A DNA stretch of 64,000 bases from Fischerella sp. PCC 9605 (GTDB lineage: Bacteria > Cyanobacteriota > Cyanobacteriia > Cyanobacteriales > Nostocaceae): assembly GCF_000517105.1 (NCBI RefSeq), contig NZ_KI912151.1, positions 310,001-374,000 on the forward strand. The letters are read 5' to 3'. Shown one piece after another: positions 7,701-17,003 of the stretch. The translations under genes were made by a program, and so were the position numbers. Below the pieces are notes generated by a model. That model was not told the origin of the DNA. It saw only the letters and a list, made by a program, of their open reading frames with translations, and did not search any database. The stretch's first letter is position 1, and each line of letters begins with the position of its first letter.

Positions 7701-10693
7701 AGGACAAACGCTACTTGAAAAAGAGGGTTTTGACCCAATTGACGTTCTGGTTGGAGTACTTCTACTAATTTCTGAAAAGGCAAGTCTTGGTGAGCATAAG
7801 CCTCTAGAGTTACCTCTCGTATGCGCTTCAATAGCTCTCGAAAAGCGGGATTGCCAGAGAGATCGGTACGCAGAACTAAATTATTGAGGAAATTCCCCAT
7901 TAGCCCTTCCACTTCTGGTCGGTTCCGTCCTGCTGTCACCGTGCCGATCGCGATATCTTCTTGGTTTGAATAACGATAAAGTAAGGTTTTAATAGCCGTC
8001 GCCAGCGTCATGAAGAGTGTTGTTCCCTCTTGACGACTTAGTATCTTGAGCTTTTCTGTTAAGCTCTTGGACAGTGCGAAACTTTGCTGCGATCCCTGAA
8101 ACGTTAACTCTGCCAGCTGTGGACGGTTAGTAGGTAACTGCAATGTTGGTAGATTAGCTAGCTTTTGCTGCCAGTAGGCTAGCTGAGTCAATAAAATTTC
8201 TTCTTGAAGCCATTGCCGTTGCCAAGCAGCAAAATCTGCGTACTGGAGCGTTAACTCTGGTAAAGGTGAAGGTTGATTGCTAGAGAAGGCTGTGTATAGT
8301 GCTTGCAATTCTGGAAGAAGGATGCTGTGCATCGATACCCCATCCATCACCAGATGATGTATAGCTAAATATAGCCTGTTGTCTGTCTCGTCTAGTTGTA
8401 TCAACATCGGGCGCAGAAGTGGCCCTTGAGCAAGATCAAAGGGTTGCGTTAAATATTCTGTGGCTAACCGTAGGGCTTCTGCTTCTCGTTTCCGATCGGG
8501 GAGTTGGCGCAGATCCACTATTGGCAGTGTGACAGGAAAAGCAGGATGAATTACCTGAATGGTTTTCCCGTCCGTTGTTGCAAAAGTAGTTCGCAAAATT
8601 TCGTGACGCCGCACGAACTCTGTAAGACTCTGTCCCAAAGCAGCAAAATTAATGCCTCCCCCTAAGCGAATGGTGCAGGTTTCGTTATATATAGGTTCCT
8701 CTGGGTGCAATTGCGTGAGAAACCAATATAGTTCCTGAGTAAAAGAGAGAGGCAAGGTTTGGTTGCGTGAAATTGGTTGTATGGACAGTGCTTGTAATCC
8801 CTGCTGTTTCTGACAAGTGGCTTCAATGCTATTTGCCAAATTAGCTACTGTAGGGTACTCAAAGCAAGCACTCACAGGCAAGTCCACTTGCAAAATGTCG
8901 CGCACCCGAGAAATCACTTTTGCTGCCAACAGTGAATGTCCACCCAATTCAAAGAAGTTATCGTTAATGCCAATTTCAACCCCTAAGACTTCAGTCCAGA
9001 CGTTAGCTAAGATTGTCTCTATATGAGTGCGGGGTGCAAGGAAACTGGTTGAGCGATTAAAACACGAAGCATCGGGTACAGGTAAAGCACGATGATCGAT
9101 TTTACCATTGGGATTTAATGGCAAGGCATCCATGAATACAAAGGCACTAGGCACCATGTAATCGGGTAACTGCTCTTGTAAAAAGCGGCGCAATTCGCCT
9201 TGAGTGGGAATTTGGTCTGAGTTCGCCACGATGTATGCTACAAGTCGTTTGTCTCCAGGAACGTCTTCGCGGACAATGGCGATCGCTTGTTGCAGGAGCG
9301 AATGTTGATTAAGTACAGCGGCAATTTCTCCTAACTCTATGCGGAAACCACGAATTTTGACTTGCTCATCAACGCGGCCAAGAAACTGGATGTTTCCATC
9401 TGGCAAGTATCGTGCCAAGTCGCCAGTTTTGTATAATCGGGCACTAAAATCTGAATCAAAGGGATGCTGGATAAACCGCTCTTTAGTCAAATCCGGACGG
9501 TTGAAATAGCCTCGCGCCAGACCCACGCCACCGATGTATAACTCTCCACAGTCACCATCTGCAACTGGCTGTAAATTTTCATCCAAAATATAAATCTCAG
9601 CATTACTAATTGAGCGACCAATCGGAGCAGTGATATAGTTTGTATGATGCTGACAAACCCAAAAGCTAGTGTCAATAGAAGCTTCAGTCGGGCCGTAACA
9701 ATTGACCAGTACATTATCCAAATTTAAACGCTCAAAGAAGCGTTCAACCAGTTCAATCGGTAACGCTTCACCACCACTAGTGATGTGCCGCAGGCTTCGA
9801 CAATTCTCAATTCCCTCTTGTTCGAGTAAAGCACGCAACTGCGACGGTACAAAAGCTGCAACAGTAATTTTCTCATTGGCGATCGCCTCAACCAGGTAAC
9901 TCATGTCTCGCTGTCCACCCGGACGCGCCATCACCAACTGTGCGCCAAAGCACAACGGCCAGAATATCTGCCAAACTGAGGGGTCGAAGCTAAAAGAAAT
10001 CGTTTGTAAAACTTTATCGCTTGCAGTTAATGCAAATGTTGTTTGCCGCCAATAAAGTTGATTGCAGATACCGCGATGGGGAATCATGACACCTTTGGGT
10101 TTGCCTGTCGAACCAGAGGTGTAGATCACGTAGATGAGGTTGTCAATCGTTGCGTCACTTATTGGATTGGCTTGGCTGTTGCGGGCGATATTAACCCAAT
10201 CTGAGTCTAGGCAAACTACTTGTGCCTGATGTGTTGGTAGACTTTTAACCAAGTCTGCTGTTGTCAGCATCACTGGTGTTTGGGTATCTTCTAAGATAAA
10301 AGCTAAACGTTCGCCAGGATAGGACGGATCTAACGGTACATACGCACCACCCGCTTTGAGAATACCCAGTAATCCCACCACCATCTCTAGGGAACGTTCA
10401 ACACAAATACCCACCAGTACTTCTGGCCCTACTCCCAAACTCTGTAAGTAGTGTGCCAGTTGGTTCGCCTCTTGGTTTAACTGCCTGTAGGTAAGTTGTT
10501 CATCTTCAAATACTACCGCCACTGCATCGGGTGTGCGTTCAACTTGCTTTTCAAAAATTTCATGCACGCACAGATGTTTAGTATATGCATGGCTGTCATT
10601 CCACTCCTGTTGGATCTGAGATTTGTTGCTCTGAGTCTGACTATGAATCGAATAATTTTGATGATTGTATGAGTTACTATTTTTTATTTGCAT
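4751..10693 (-). CDS. Two-module nonribosomal peptide synthetase, A-PCP-C-A-PCP-TE
   Basis: A 1980-residue NRPS. Domains by residue: A1 about 45-540 (YTSGSTGKPKG at 191, YGPTE at 333), PCP1 about 555-625 (GGHS, Ser587), C about 635-1090 (HHLVMDG at 779-785), A2 about 1105-1605, PCP2 about 1620-1690 (Ser1653) and a C-terminal thioesterase (GYSFGG, Ser1791). There is no N-terminal condensation domain, so A1 should load the first residue and the product is probably a dipeptide or a dipeptide-derived ring. My hand-read specificity codes are DPWAISCIDK for A1 (no assignment) and DTKDLGVVDK for A2, close to known Glu/Gln-type codes. No epimerase or methyltransferase domain is present. A2 carries an in-frame repeat insertion at 1127-1137. 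Upstream lies a DUF6875-like gene on the same strand. Confidence 0.95.
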   Translation of the reverse strand: MQIKNSNSYNHQNYSIHSQTQSNKSQIQQEWNDSHAYTKHLCVHEIFEKQVERTPDAVAVVFEDEQLTYRQLNQEANQLAHYLQSLGVGPEVLVGICVERSLEMVVGLLGILKAGGAYVPLDPSYPGERLAFILEDTQTPVMLTTADLVKSLPTHQAQVVCLDSDWVNIARNSQANPISDATIDNLIYVIYTSGSTGKPKGVMIPHRGICNQLYWRQTTFALTASDKVLQTISFSFDPSVWQIFWPLCFGAQLVMARPGGQRDMSYLVEAIANEKITVAAFVPSQLRALLEQEGIENCRSLRHITSGGEALPIELVERFFERLNLDNVLVNCYGPTEASIDTSFWVCQHHTNYITAPIGRSISNAEIYILDENLQPVADGDCGELYIGGVGLARGYFNRPDLTKERFIQHPFDSDFSARLYKTGDLARYLPDGNIQFLGRVDEQVKIRGFRIELGEIAAVLNQHSLLQQAIAIVREDVPGDKRLVAYIVANSDQIPTQGELRRFLQEQLPDYMVPSAFVFMDALPLNPNGKIDHRALPVPDASCFNRSTSFLAPRTHIETILANVWTEVLGVEIGINDNFFELGGHSLLAAKVISRVRDILQVDLPVSACFEYPTVANLANSIEATCQKQQGLQALSIQPISRNQTLPLSFTQELYWFLTQLHPEEPIYNETCTIRLGGGINFAALGQSLTEFVRRHEILRTTFATTDGKTIQVIHPAFPVTLPIVDLRQLPDRKREAEALRLATEYLTQPFDLAQGPLLRPMLIQLDETDNRLYLAIHHLVMDGVSMHSILLPELQALYTAFSSNQPSPLPELTLQYADFAAWQRQWLQEEILLTQLAYWQQKLANLPTLQLPTNRPQLAELTFQGSQQSFALSKSLTEKLKILSRQEGTTLFMTLATAIKTLLYRYSNQEDIAIGTVTAGRNRPEVEGLMGNFLNNLVLRTDLSGNPAFRELLKRIREVTLEAYAHQDLPFQKLVEVLQPERQLGQNPLFQVAFVLEPPLPECHDLGWTISQMDIHSGTAKFHLCIEMDERPEGMIGRIEYRTDLFDADTITRMIGHLQTLLEGIVANPAQPISQLPLLTAAEQQQLLFEWNNTQTEYPQHKCIHQLFEEQVERTPDAVAVVFEDVQTRAFASLTYRQLNQRANQLAHYLRGLGVGPEVLVGICVERDLEIIVGLLGILKAGGAYVPVDPNYPIERLASMLEDAGVSVLLTQEKLLSKLPQIPRCVCIDTEWAVISAESEENVVSGVTSGNLAYVIYTSGSTGKPKGVLIEHKCVVNLLEGLHKAVYAEFQDSQLRVSLNGSLSFDTSVKQFIQLLKGHTLYIVPEMVRFDGDALLSYLQDHKIDVFDCTPSQLELLIRAGLLGGDVPKCVLVGGEAIAPSTWQTLTQAQNINFYNVYGPTECTVDATLCKLQMSQIKPIIGRAIANTQVYILDSHLQPVPIGVPGELHISGVGLARGYLNSPDLTTLKFISNPFSQQAGARLYKTGDLVRYTSDGNIEYLGRIDDQIKMRGFRIELGEIEATLNQNPAVQQALVTVREDVPGDKCLVAYVVLKPQQNATANQLRHFLREKLPNYMIPSAFVVLEALPLNPNGKVDCRALPAPERIRQEDAKTFVAPRNQIEYQLTQIWEEVLGIQAIGIKDNFFDLGGHSFLALNLFAKIETQFGKKLPLAILFQSGTIEALAQIIHPKEELATSQSQTPENWSSLVAINPNGSKPPLFCVHGLAGEVLCYRNLSLHLGTDQPIYGLQPQGLDGKRPPLTRIEDMASYYIQQIRTVQPHGPYFLSGYSFGGLVAFEMAQQLHKQGERIGILVLFDSFLPNVKTRLPFLKRIPLHLNNILRGGSAYIWERIQLWYQWLKCYIEYDLLKLHVEENPLSSTPEHLKIIDANTQAKKEYVVQVYPGQMVLLLTEQMKRYFQQTVGLQCGPVYGWGNFVTGRLDVLSIPGLHLTCLEEPHVQVLAEKLQACLDRAFVETSRS
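7283..7313. repeat. Decayed palindrome inserted in NRPS adenylation domain 2
   Basis: One arm (tgttagagacgcg, 7283-7295) is almost intact; the other (to 7313) has drifted. On the coding strand it gives V-Q-T-R-A-F-A-S-L. A1 of the same protein reads FEDEQLTYRQLN where A2 reads FED, then the extra residues, then LTYRQLN, so the insertion is visible by internal comparison. Confidence 0.8.
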
Positions 10694-10985
10694 ATTTATT
10701 GATATTAATAGAATTACTCACTATATAAATCGACTGAGTCACCAAATTTCACAGAATGAATACTAGTGCAGAATGGCGGAAATAAAACTACCATTTAAAA
10801 TAGCAAAAAAGTCCAGAATACAATTCTTCTAAATGCGTGACTATTGACTTACTCGGTAGCGGTACTAGTTACTGAAATTCACAGTCACTTTATAATTAAA
10901 CATCAGCTGATTACAGCTTATTACGCTGGTTTTGAAAGCAATACTAATTATACATAAGTCTGTAATAAATCAACTTCTTGATGAG

Positions 10986-11747
10986 TTATATCAAATCCGT
11001 TTGATTAGTTATCGTATCTGCCCTCACCCCTCTCTCCCAACTTGGGAGAGGGGCAGGGGTGAGGGTTTTTAATGAACATGAATTAGCCGGACTTGATATT
11101 AGATGCTCTCGTGCTAGTATCAGCTCTTGATGCACTTTTTTTAGCTGGCTCTCATCTTTAATCTCATGCTCAAAATACTTTAAATAACTTTCAAGAAATT
11201 GAATACGTAAATGTGGTTCTTCCACATTGATGAGAAAAGGTAAATCACTTTCGACCATAAAGCGGATAGCCAACATAGGAATAGGACTTCGGAGTGGACG
11301 GAACTTAGAATTATGCAGTCCTGGGCTTTCAGTACGCTTATGAAATTCTCCTAGCATCAACCCTAATTCCACAAAAGAGGGTTTAAGTTTTTTTTGGACA
11401 CTATCGATGAATTTGCAAGTATCATCGAGAGTAATATCAGGAAATATCAGTAAAAATGTTTTGTACAAAGCAGCTTGTTTTTCACGCGGTTCTGTTTCTA
11501 GAAAAAGCTGTCGGTGCTGGATCACAATTTCTTCAATTTGTTGTGGTTCTAAATCTTTTGTATGAATAACTTTAAAGTGAATGTTATTGGACTTGAGCGA
11601 TTGCGGCACAAAAGGGCAAACAGGGCCAGTTCTACCTAAATCTGGATGATGTTTTGCTAAAAAACTTTTAACCCATTGCATTATTTCAATTAAATAGGGA
11701 AGGTCTTGTTGGAACTGCTCAATTTCAACTAGTGTATATAGTCGCAT
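10986..11747 (-). CDS. DUF6875-like protein upstream of the NRPS
   Basis: A 253-residue soluble protein of unknown activity. A conserved-looking core runs from LAKHHPDLGRTGPVCPFVPQSL, through FLLIFPDI, to SPIPMLAIRFMVESDLPFL, a pattern I associate with DUF6875, a family often found beside biosynthetic genes; this assignment is from memory. The gene lies 290 nt upstream of the NRPS on the same strand, so a role in that pathway is plausible. The last 25 or so residues (LTPAPLPSWERGVRAD and beyond) are encoded by a common intergenic hairpin repeat (11021-11075). They are probably a neutral read-through tail, and the ancestral stop has been lost. No signal peptide or membrane segment is visible. 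Confidence 0.75.
   Translation of the reverse strand: MRLYTLVEIEQFQQDLPYLIEIMQWVKSFLAKHHPDLGRTGPVCPFVPQSLKSNNIHFKVIHTKDLEPQQIEEIVIQHRQLFLETEPREKQAALYKTFLLIFPDITLDDTCKFIDSVQKKLKPSFVELGLMLGEFHKRTESPGLHNSKFRPLRSPIPMLAIRFMVESDLPFLINVEEPHLRIQFLESYLKYFEHEIKDESQLKKVHQELILAREHLISSPANSCSLKTLTPAPLPSWERGVRADTITNQTDLI
11021..11075. repeat. Hairpin repeat (cctcacccc type) overlapping a gene 3' end
   Basis: Inverted repeat: ccctcacccctctctcccaa (11021-11040) followed at once by the complementary cttgggagaggggcaggggt and gaggg. It is translated as the C-terminal tail of the DUF6875-like protein. A related copy lies inside the PhnE-like gene near 62.05 kb. Confidence 0.85.
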
Positions 11748-12597
11748 AGTGTTCAGATTATTTGCAGTTACTTGGGTAGTGACTTTACAGTAGTTTACTA
11801 GCGACGCGGTATCAGGCTAAACATCTACTAAAAGACAAAATTTATGCTTGTTTTAGTAGTTTTTCTCGGTTTCTATTTAGGGCTATCTACAGAAAGAGAC
11901 TGTACACATAAGTCGAATGTCGGCATCTTAATTTATTAAATAAATAACCTGAATTATTTAAATTTTATTTATTTAATAATTTAATGCTAATCATCTGAAA
12001 ACTTGACTAGTAGTTTATATCATTAATTTATGAGGAGCTAAAAATACCCCAAAGTACGTAAAACTCAGAATATGGAAATCAAGTTACTCTTCATCATTAA
12101 TGACATACTCCAGTGGCTCACCAAATAAATTTTGCGAGATGATTTGGTTTTTTATAACCTCTTTATTCAAAGAAACTCAGTTTATTTGAATCTGGAAGAT
12201 TTTTATGAAATGTCCACTTGGCTATTAACACCCCTTGTGTAAGAGTTGTTTCTCTTACACTGCAAATTTGTAAATATATATGTGCTTAATATTATTCTGA
12301 ACTTGTTTATCCAAAATTTTTATGATATTTAGGTTTAAATACGAACTCTTTTTATCAAGATTGTATAAAACGGCTCTTTTGATTTCAAAAATATATTATA
12401 ATGATTAATTTTTTGTAGTATCATTTGAGAATTATTGCTTAAACATCGATACTAATTAAATCAGCTAAACACACGCTCAAACAGCTAGCGTTCTTACGTG
12501 CCATTAATCTGCCGAGAATTGAGTCGTAAATAAAATGCCAGCTGCGATCGCACACTTCAACTTGGCTTTGAATCACAAGATTAAGTAACGTAGTTGG
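11748..12597. other. 850-bp AT-rich gap without a recognisable gene
   Basis: Very AT-rich sequence with stops in all frames. I see scattered T-rich runs and one HIP1-like site (12545) but no RNA gene, terminator with a clear stem, or repeat element. It must contain the promoter of the DUF6875-like gene and the 3' end of the desaturase transcript. Confidence 0.6.
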
Positions 12598-13560
12598 TCA
12601 TAGCGCTGACTGTCCACGTTTAGCCACAATATCCCAGTTGACTTTCATGTAGCCCTGTTCAATATGGGTAAAGTGCTTCCTTAATTGCTGATGGGCATCA
12701 GGCAGGGCGTGAAATGGAATTGATGGGTATAAATGGTGTTCGGCATGAAATGGCATATTCCACATTAAAAATCGCACAGGCCAGAGTGTCAAGGTTGTGC
12801 GTGTATTCGTGAGCAGATTAGCATCAAGAGAGCAACCTGTGTGTTCTGCCAGCAGAATAAAACGCAAAATCGGTTGACCGACTAAGAGCGGCAGGAGCCA
12901 ATAGAGTAAAAACCAAGGCTGACCTACAATTATGGAGAGAGCGATCGCAGCTGCATAAACAGTTAATTGCCATCGCGTAGATCGAATGACTTCGGCTCGT
13001 GCTGTTTCTGGTATAAATGGGCAATCGTCAAGTTGACCAAGTGCAGCACGAAAATGCCCCCGTATCTTTCCTTGCCACCAGGGTAAACCACTAATGATCA
13101 ACAGGTATTTACCCAGATTACTGGGCTGGAGGTCGGTTAATTCCGGATCTTTGCCAGGAACACGAGTGTAGAGGTGGTGCCACTTGTGATAGTGACGATA
13201 GAATGTGCTGTTGTAAAAAGAAAGCACGCCTGCACACCAAGCCACAGCATCATTTAAGCGATTGTTAGCGAAAGGGGTTCTGTGAACGCCTTCGTGCATC
13301 GGTGCAAACATCGAAGCTATACTAAAGCCATAAATAATCAGTGCTGGTATTGCCAGCAACCAATTACCAAAATTCGTCGCCCACAGGTAGCCACTGCATC
13401 CCATCACAGTTAGATGTCCAGCCAGTTGTATCAGCCCTTGACCGTTAGAGCGATCGCTCAAAACACTTAATTCTTTTACACTGAGAATCTGGCGGGCGTT
13501 TTGCTGCTTCTGGGCTTTATTATCCAAGAATTCAGATTGAGTAATTGCATCGCTAGACAT
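12598..13560 (-). CDS. Membrane fatty acid desaturase family protein
   Basis: A 320-residue integral membrane di-iron enzyme. The histidine boxes are HEGVH (89-93), HYHKWHH (about 123-129) and HAEHH (272-276), with EHT at 239-241 as an extra ligand site. Hydrophobic segments lie near 55-85, 105-120, 150-160 and 200-235, the usual arrangement around the boxes. The closest recognisable class is the desaturase/hydroxylase superfamily (FA_desaturase). The substrate, whether acyl lipid, carotenoid or a pathway intermediate, cannot be told from sequence. The ATG at 13560 has GGAG upstream. It shares strand with the NRPS block but is separated by 850 bp, so a pathway role is only a possibility. Confidence 0.88.
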   Translation of the reverse strand: MSSDAITQSEFLDNKAQKQQNARQILSVKELSVLSDRSNGQGLIQLAGHLTVMGCSGYLWATNFGNWLLAIPALIIYGFSIASMFAPMHEGVHRTPFANNRLNDAVAWCAGVLSFYNSTFYRHYHKWHHLYTRVPGKDPELTDLQPSNLGKYLLIISGLPWWQGKIRGHFRAALGQLDDCPFIPETARAEVIRSTRWQLTVYAAAIALSIIVGQPWFLLYWLLPLLVGQPILRFILLAEHTGCSLDANLLTNTRTTLTLWPVRFLMWNMPFHAEHHLYPSIPFHALPDAHQQLRKHFTHIEQGYMKVNWDIVAKRGQSAL

Positions 13561-13945
13561 AATTCAAACTCCACATTATATATAGATGAGCGTAGTTGAA
13601 CTTACAATACAATCTTAATTAAATACCTATAGAACCAATATTTGATTTTTGAAAAGATACGTAGGGGAGGCAAAAAGGGGTGTGGATTTTCCTCCCCCTT
13701 TATTGCCGTTGCGTTACGCCAAAGGCTAACGCACCTTTCTAAGTTTTTGGTAAGTTACGCTACGCGATAACTACGTGTACTTAGATTTTTCAATAATCAA
13801 ACCAGATTCCTATAGTCGCTGCTGCATGATTAGGCGTGCATGTTCGTAATCTCGCTCAACTAAATAAGAAAAATGGTAGTAAGAGGCGATAAAAAAGTTA
13901 CAACCATATTTTTGATAGTGGTCAGCGATCGCTGTTTTCGTGGAA

Positions 13946-14134
13946 GCGTTTGTGATTTTGGTGAAAGCAATTGCTATTTTCGTGGAAGCATTTGTGATTT
14001 TGGTGAAAGCAATTGCTATTTTCGCGGAAGCGTTTTTGATTTTGGTGAAAGCAATTGCTATTTTCGCGGAAGCATTTGTGATTTTTGTGAAAGCAATTGC
14101 TATTTTCGTGAAAGCGTTTTTTATTTTTGTGAGA
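13946..14134. repeat. Nine tandem 21-bp units, alternating in two types
   Basis: Nine contiguous 21-bp units, alternating between a gc(a/g)tttgtgattttggtgaaa type and a gcaattgctattttcgtggaa type, so the higher-order period is 42 bp. The array directly follows, and slightly overlaps, the 3' end of the GMC oxidoreductase gene. There are no spacers, so it is not a CRISPR. Frames through it are open because the unit is a multiple of three, but the only possible starts are weak. Confidence 0.92.
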
Positions 14135-15614
14135 GCTTTACTCCAGTTATTATGTCAGTTCCCTTATTAGCAATCATCATGGTTGCTGCCGCCGTATTTG
14201 CGGTTATTGGAAGCGGAAACACGGAAGAGTCAATTATGCGTAGGTTAGACGTGCTACGCACCTTGAGTTCTGTGTTCACCACGGAATCCTCATCAGCTCC
14301 CATCCTGCAAGTTCCGCAATAGTGGTGTGTTGTATCGGCGTTTTCTCTGATGTAGGTTTCCAAATCTTGACCTGGTTGTGGAGCGATTTGCTTTTCACGC
14401 CATTGGCTCAAGCCTGGTTGATTGCCAATACAGATGCTTAACTCAAGCGCCTTTTTACACTTCTCCATATCTCCAGGTGCCGTCAGGTATCTTGGGTCAA
14501 CGAGGGGAGCGTCCTCAGGATTGCTTGAGCGCAAGGTAATAGTTCCCATACTTTTCAGGTGCATTATGTTTGGCCACAACCAAAAAGAATGCTTTGGACC
14601 TAAGAAACCTTTCAGTGTTCCAACACCTACAGAGGATTCTATGTCGATAACTGAACTACTGTTTTCTGTAGAATCGAAGATAACTGCTGGTGCTAGACCG
14701 TAGGAATAGAAAGGCACATCTTGACTGGGGAATATAGAAAATCCGGCACTGACAAAAAGGTCATCGTAAAAATTTTTCCCGACTTCCGGAACATTCGCAA
14801 CTACAGAAATACCAAGTTTTTTTAATTCGTTTTCGTCGCCGACACCTGAAAGCATCAAGATTTTTGGAGTTGCGATCGCACCTGCACTTAGAATAACTTC
14901 ATTCTGTACATAAGCAAGCTGTTTTTTACGGTCTTTGATATATTCAACACCAACTGCTACTGAATCCTCAAATAAGATTCGGGTTACAAAAGCCTGACTT
15001 AGCACGGTTATATTCTGATATCCATCTGGTCGGAAAGTGCTGTACGTGGTTTCTCGAGTAAGATTGGGTGAGTTAGTCACGTTAAATTGAAATCTAGCGT
15101 ATCCATATTGACTCTCACTGGTATTGTAGTCAGGATTATAAGGCAAGCCATATTGGGAGGCGGCATTAAACAAGTCATTGATGAACTGATCTGCTTCTGG
15201 TGTCATCACTTTCATGGTCTGCTCTACCTGCTGAAAGTGTGGCAAAACATCATTCCATGACCAACCCGGCGCTACCTTTCCCCACGCATCAAAGTCAGAG
15301 ATGCTACCCCGCACGTAGACCATCGCATTATGCAGCGCACACCCTCCTAAAACTTTTGCTTGCGCTAGCTGAATAACACGATTGTTTAAGTTTGGTTGAG
15401 GTACTGACTGATATCCCCACTCAATTTCAGGACAATTCTGCAAAACTTCAAACCAGTCGCTTGGTGTCCACATCTGTGGGTTATCTGGAGCCTTTCCAGC
15501 TTCGATCGTGAGAATACTTATAGCTGAGTCACGAGCGGCAAGTTTTGAGGCAACTATGCTTCCCGCCGATCCCGCACCAACAACAATATAGTCATAATAA
15601 ACTCTTTTTTCCAT
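14121..15614 (-). CDS. GMC family oxidoreductase (FAD-dependent)
   Basis: A 497-residue flavoprotein of the glucose-methanol-choline family. The FAD-binding Rossmann motif is YDYIVVGAGSAGSIVASKLA at the N-terminus. GMC signatures follow: VLGGCALHNAMVYVRG, then ILSAGAIATPKILMLSGVG. The C-terminal active-site region is THHYCGTCRMG and SSVFPLPITANTAAATMMIA. The histidine in HHYCGTCRMG and the asparagine in TANT occupy the usual catalytic positions. I use the ATG at 15614 because AAGGAG lies 9 nt before it; a GTG 18 nt upstream is also in frame. Substrate unknown. The final codons enter the 21-bp tandem array. A paralogue, broken by a stop codon, lies at 21191-22771. Confidence 0.9.
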   Translation of the reverse strand: MEKRVYYDYIVVGAGSAGSIVASKLAARDSAISILTIEAGKAPDNPQMWTPSDWFEVLQNCPEIEWGYQSVPQPNLNNRVIQLAQAKVLGGCALHNAMVYVRGSISDFDAWGKVAPGWSWNDVLPHFQQVEQTMKVMTPEADQFINDLFNAASQYGLPYNPDYNTSESQYGYARFQFNVTNSPNLTRETTYSTFRPDGYQNITVLSQAFVTRILFEDSVAVGVEYIKDRKKQLAYVQNEVILSAGAIATPKILMLSGVGDENELKKLGISVVANVPEVGKNFYDDLFVSAGFSIFPSQDVPFYSYGLAPAVIFDSTENSSSVIDIESSVGVGTLKGFLGPKHSFWLWPNIMHLKSMGTITLRSSNPEDAPLVDPRYLTAPGDMEKCKKALELSICIGNQPGLSQWREKQIAPQPGQDLETYIRENADTTHHYCGTCRMGADEDSVVNTELKVRSTSNLRIIDSSVFPLPITANTAAATMMIANKGTDIITGVKLSQK

Positions 15615-15815
15615 CTCGCATAACTCCTTCACACCTAATGCTTATAGATAACTGAAGTTTTGACTGTTTGCAGGCGATCGCCTTTTTCAATCTCTGCGGA
15701 TGTTTAAAACAAAATTAACTCTGTACCTTATAACCACGTACTTATATCTTAAGAGGTACATACGCTACGCTAAGCATAGCCACCATAAAAGACGGAAGTC
15801 TTGAGGAAAAATGCT

Positions 15816-16898
15816 ATGGCTACTACTTTATCTGTACCAAGTTCTATCGAATCCTTGTTAGGTCAAGAAGCAGAAGACCTGCTGACATATAAAGCCAAAG
15901 TTTCTAAAGATTTACTACACCTACCAGGCCCCGACTTTGTAGATCGAGTCTGGGTAAACAGCGATCGCCATCCCCAAGTTTTGCGTAATCTCCAGCTACT
16001 TTATTCCACAGGCAGACTTGCCAACACTGGTTATCTTTCCATTCTGCCAGTAGACCAAGGGATTGAACATTCTGCGGGTGCATCTTTCGCGCCTAATCCC
16101 ATGTACTTTGACCCAGAAAATATTGTTAAGTTGGCGATCGCCGCAGGTTGTAATGCTGTTGCGACAACTTTAGGAGTATTGGGATCAGTTTCACGCAAAT
16201 ATGCCCACAAAATCCCCTTCATTGTCAAACTTAACCATAACGAACTCCTGACTTATCCCAATCAATTTGACCAAATTATGTTCGCCTCCGTCGAACAAGC
16301 TTGGAATTTAGGCGCTGTAGCAGTAGGTGCGACAATTTATTTTGGTTCAGAACAATCTGCTAGACAAATTCAGGAAGTCAGCCAAGCATTTAAACGCGCC
16401 CATGAACTGGGAATGGTGACAATCCTGTGGTGCTACCTGCGTAACAGTGCTTTCAAGCAAGATAAAGATTATCACATTGCCGCTGACCTCACGGGGCAAG
16501 CGAATCATCTGGGCGTGACAATTGAAGCTGACATTATTAAACAAAAGTTACCAGAAAATAACAATGGCTATGAAGCAGTAGCCAAAGCAGCTAATAAGAG
16601 TTACGGCAAAACAGATAAACGAGTTTATTCAGATTTAACAACAGATCATCCAATTGATCTAACTCGTTACCAAGTGCTGAATTGTTACTGCGGACGTGCA
16701 GGATTGATTAATTCTGGTGGTGCATCTGGTAAAAATGACTTTGCAGAAGCAGTTCGCACCGCAGTTATTAACAAACGCGCTGGCGGTACAGGATTAATTT
16801 CCGGACGCAAAACCTTCCAGCGTCCTTTTGAAGAAGGCGTGAAATTATTTCAAGCTATTCAAGATGTTTATCTGTCAAAAGATGTAACTATTGCTTAG
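15816..16898 (+). CDS. fbaB: Class I fructose-bisphosphate aldolase (DhnA/FbaB type)
   Basis: A 360-residue aldolase of the DhnA-like class I family, which forms a Schiff base with fructose-1,6-bisphosphate and splits it to glyceraldehyde-3-phosphate and DHAP. Family landmarks are [68 protein letters not shown] and [18 protein letters not shown]. Cyanobacteria use it in glycolysis and the Calvin cycle alongside the class II enzyme. The start is the ATG at 15816, preceded by GAGG at 8 nt. A TTG five codons upstream is in frame but less likely. Upstream is a repeat-rich 180-nt gap. Confidence 0.93.
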   Translation: MATTLSVPSSIESLLGQEAEDLLTYKAKVSKDLLHLPGPDFVDRVWVNSDRHPQVLRNLQLLYSTGRLANTGYLSILPVDQGIEHSAGASFAPNPMYFDPENIVKLAIAAGCNAVATTLGVLGSVSRKYAHKIPFIVKLNHNELLTYPNQFDQIMFASVEQAWNLGAVAVGATIYFGSEQSARQIQEVSQAFKRAHELGMVTILWCYLRNSAFKQDKDYHIAADLTGQANHLGVTIEADIIKQKLPENNNGYEAVAKAANKSYGKTDKRVYSDLTTDHPIDLTRYQVLNCYCGRAGLINSGGASGKNDFAEAVRTAVINKRAGGTGLISGRKTFQRPFEEGVKLFQAIQDVYLSKDVTIA

Positions 16899-17003
16899 AC
16901 TGGATTTTTGAGGAGGGTTAAACCCTCCTTAATTTCAGCTAGATATCAAATGCCGGGATACCTTTATTCATGCGGTTTCTCATGCTGTGGCTGGACGGGG
17001 AAA

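Noticed and set aside
13946-14134. Possible CRISPR array
   Set aside because: Units are contiguous without unique spacers and vary in sequence; no cas genes nearby.
13873-14322. 149-codon plus-strand frame with repeated CDFGESNCYFRGS
   Set aside because: It is the translation of the 21-bp tandem array and the antisense of the GMC gene end; the repetition is explained by the DNA repeat.
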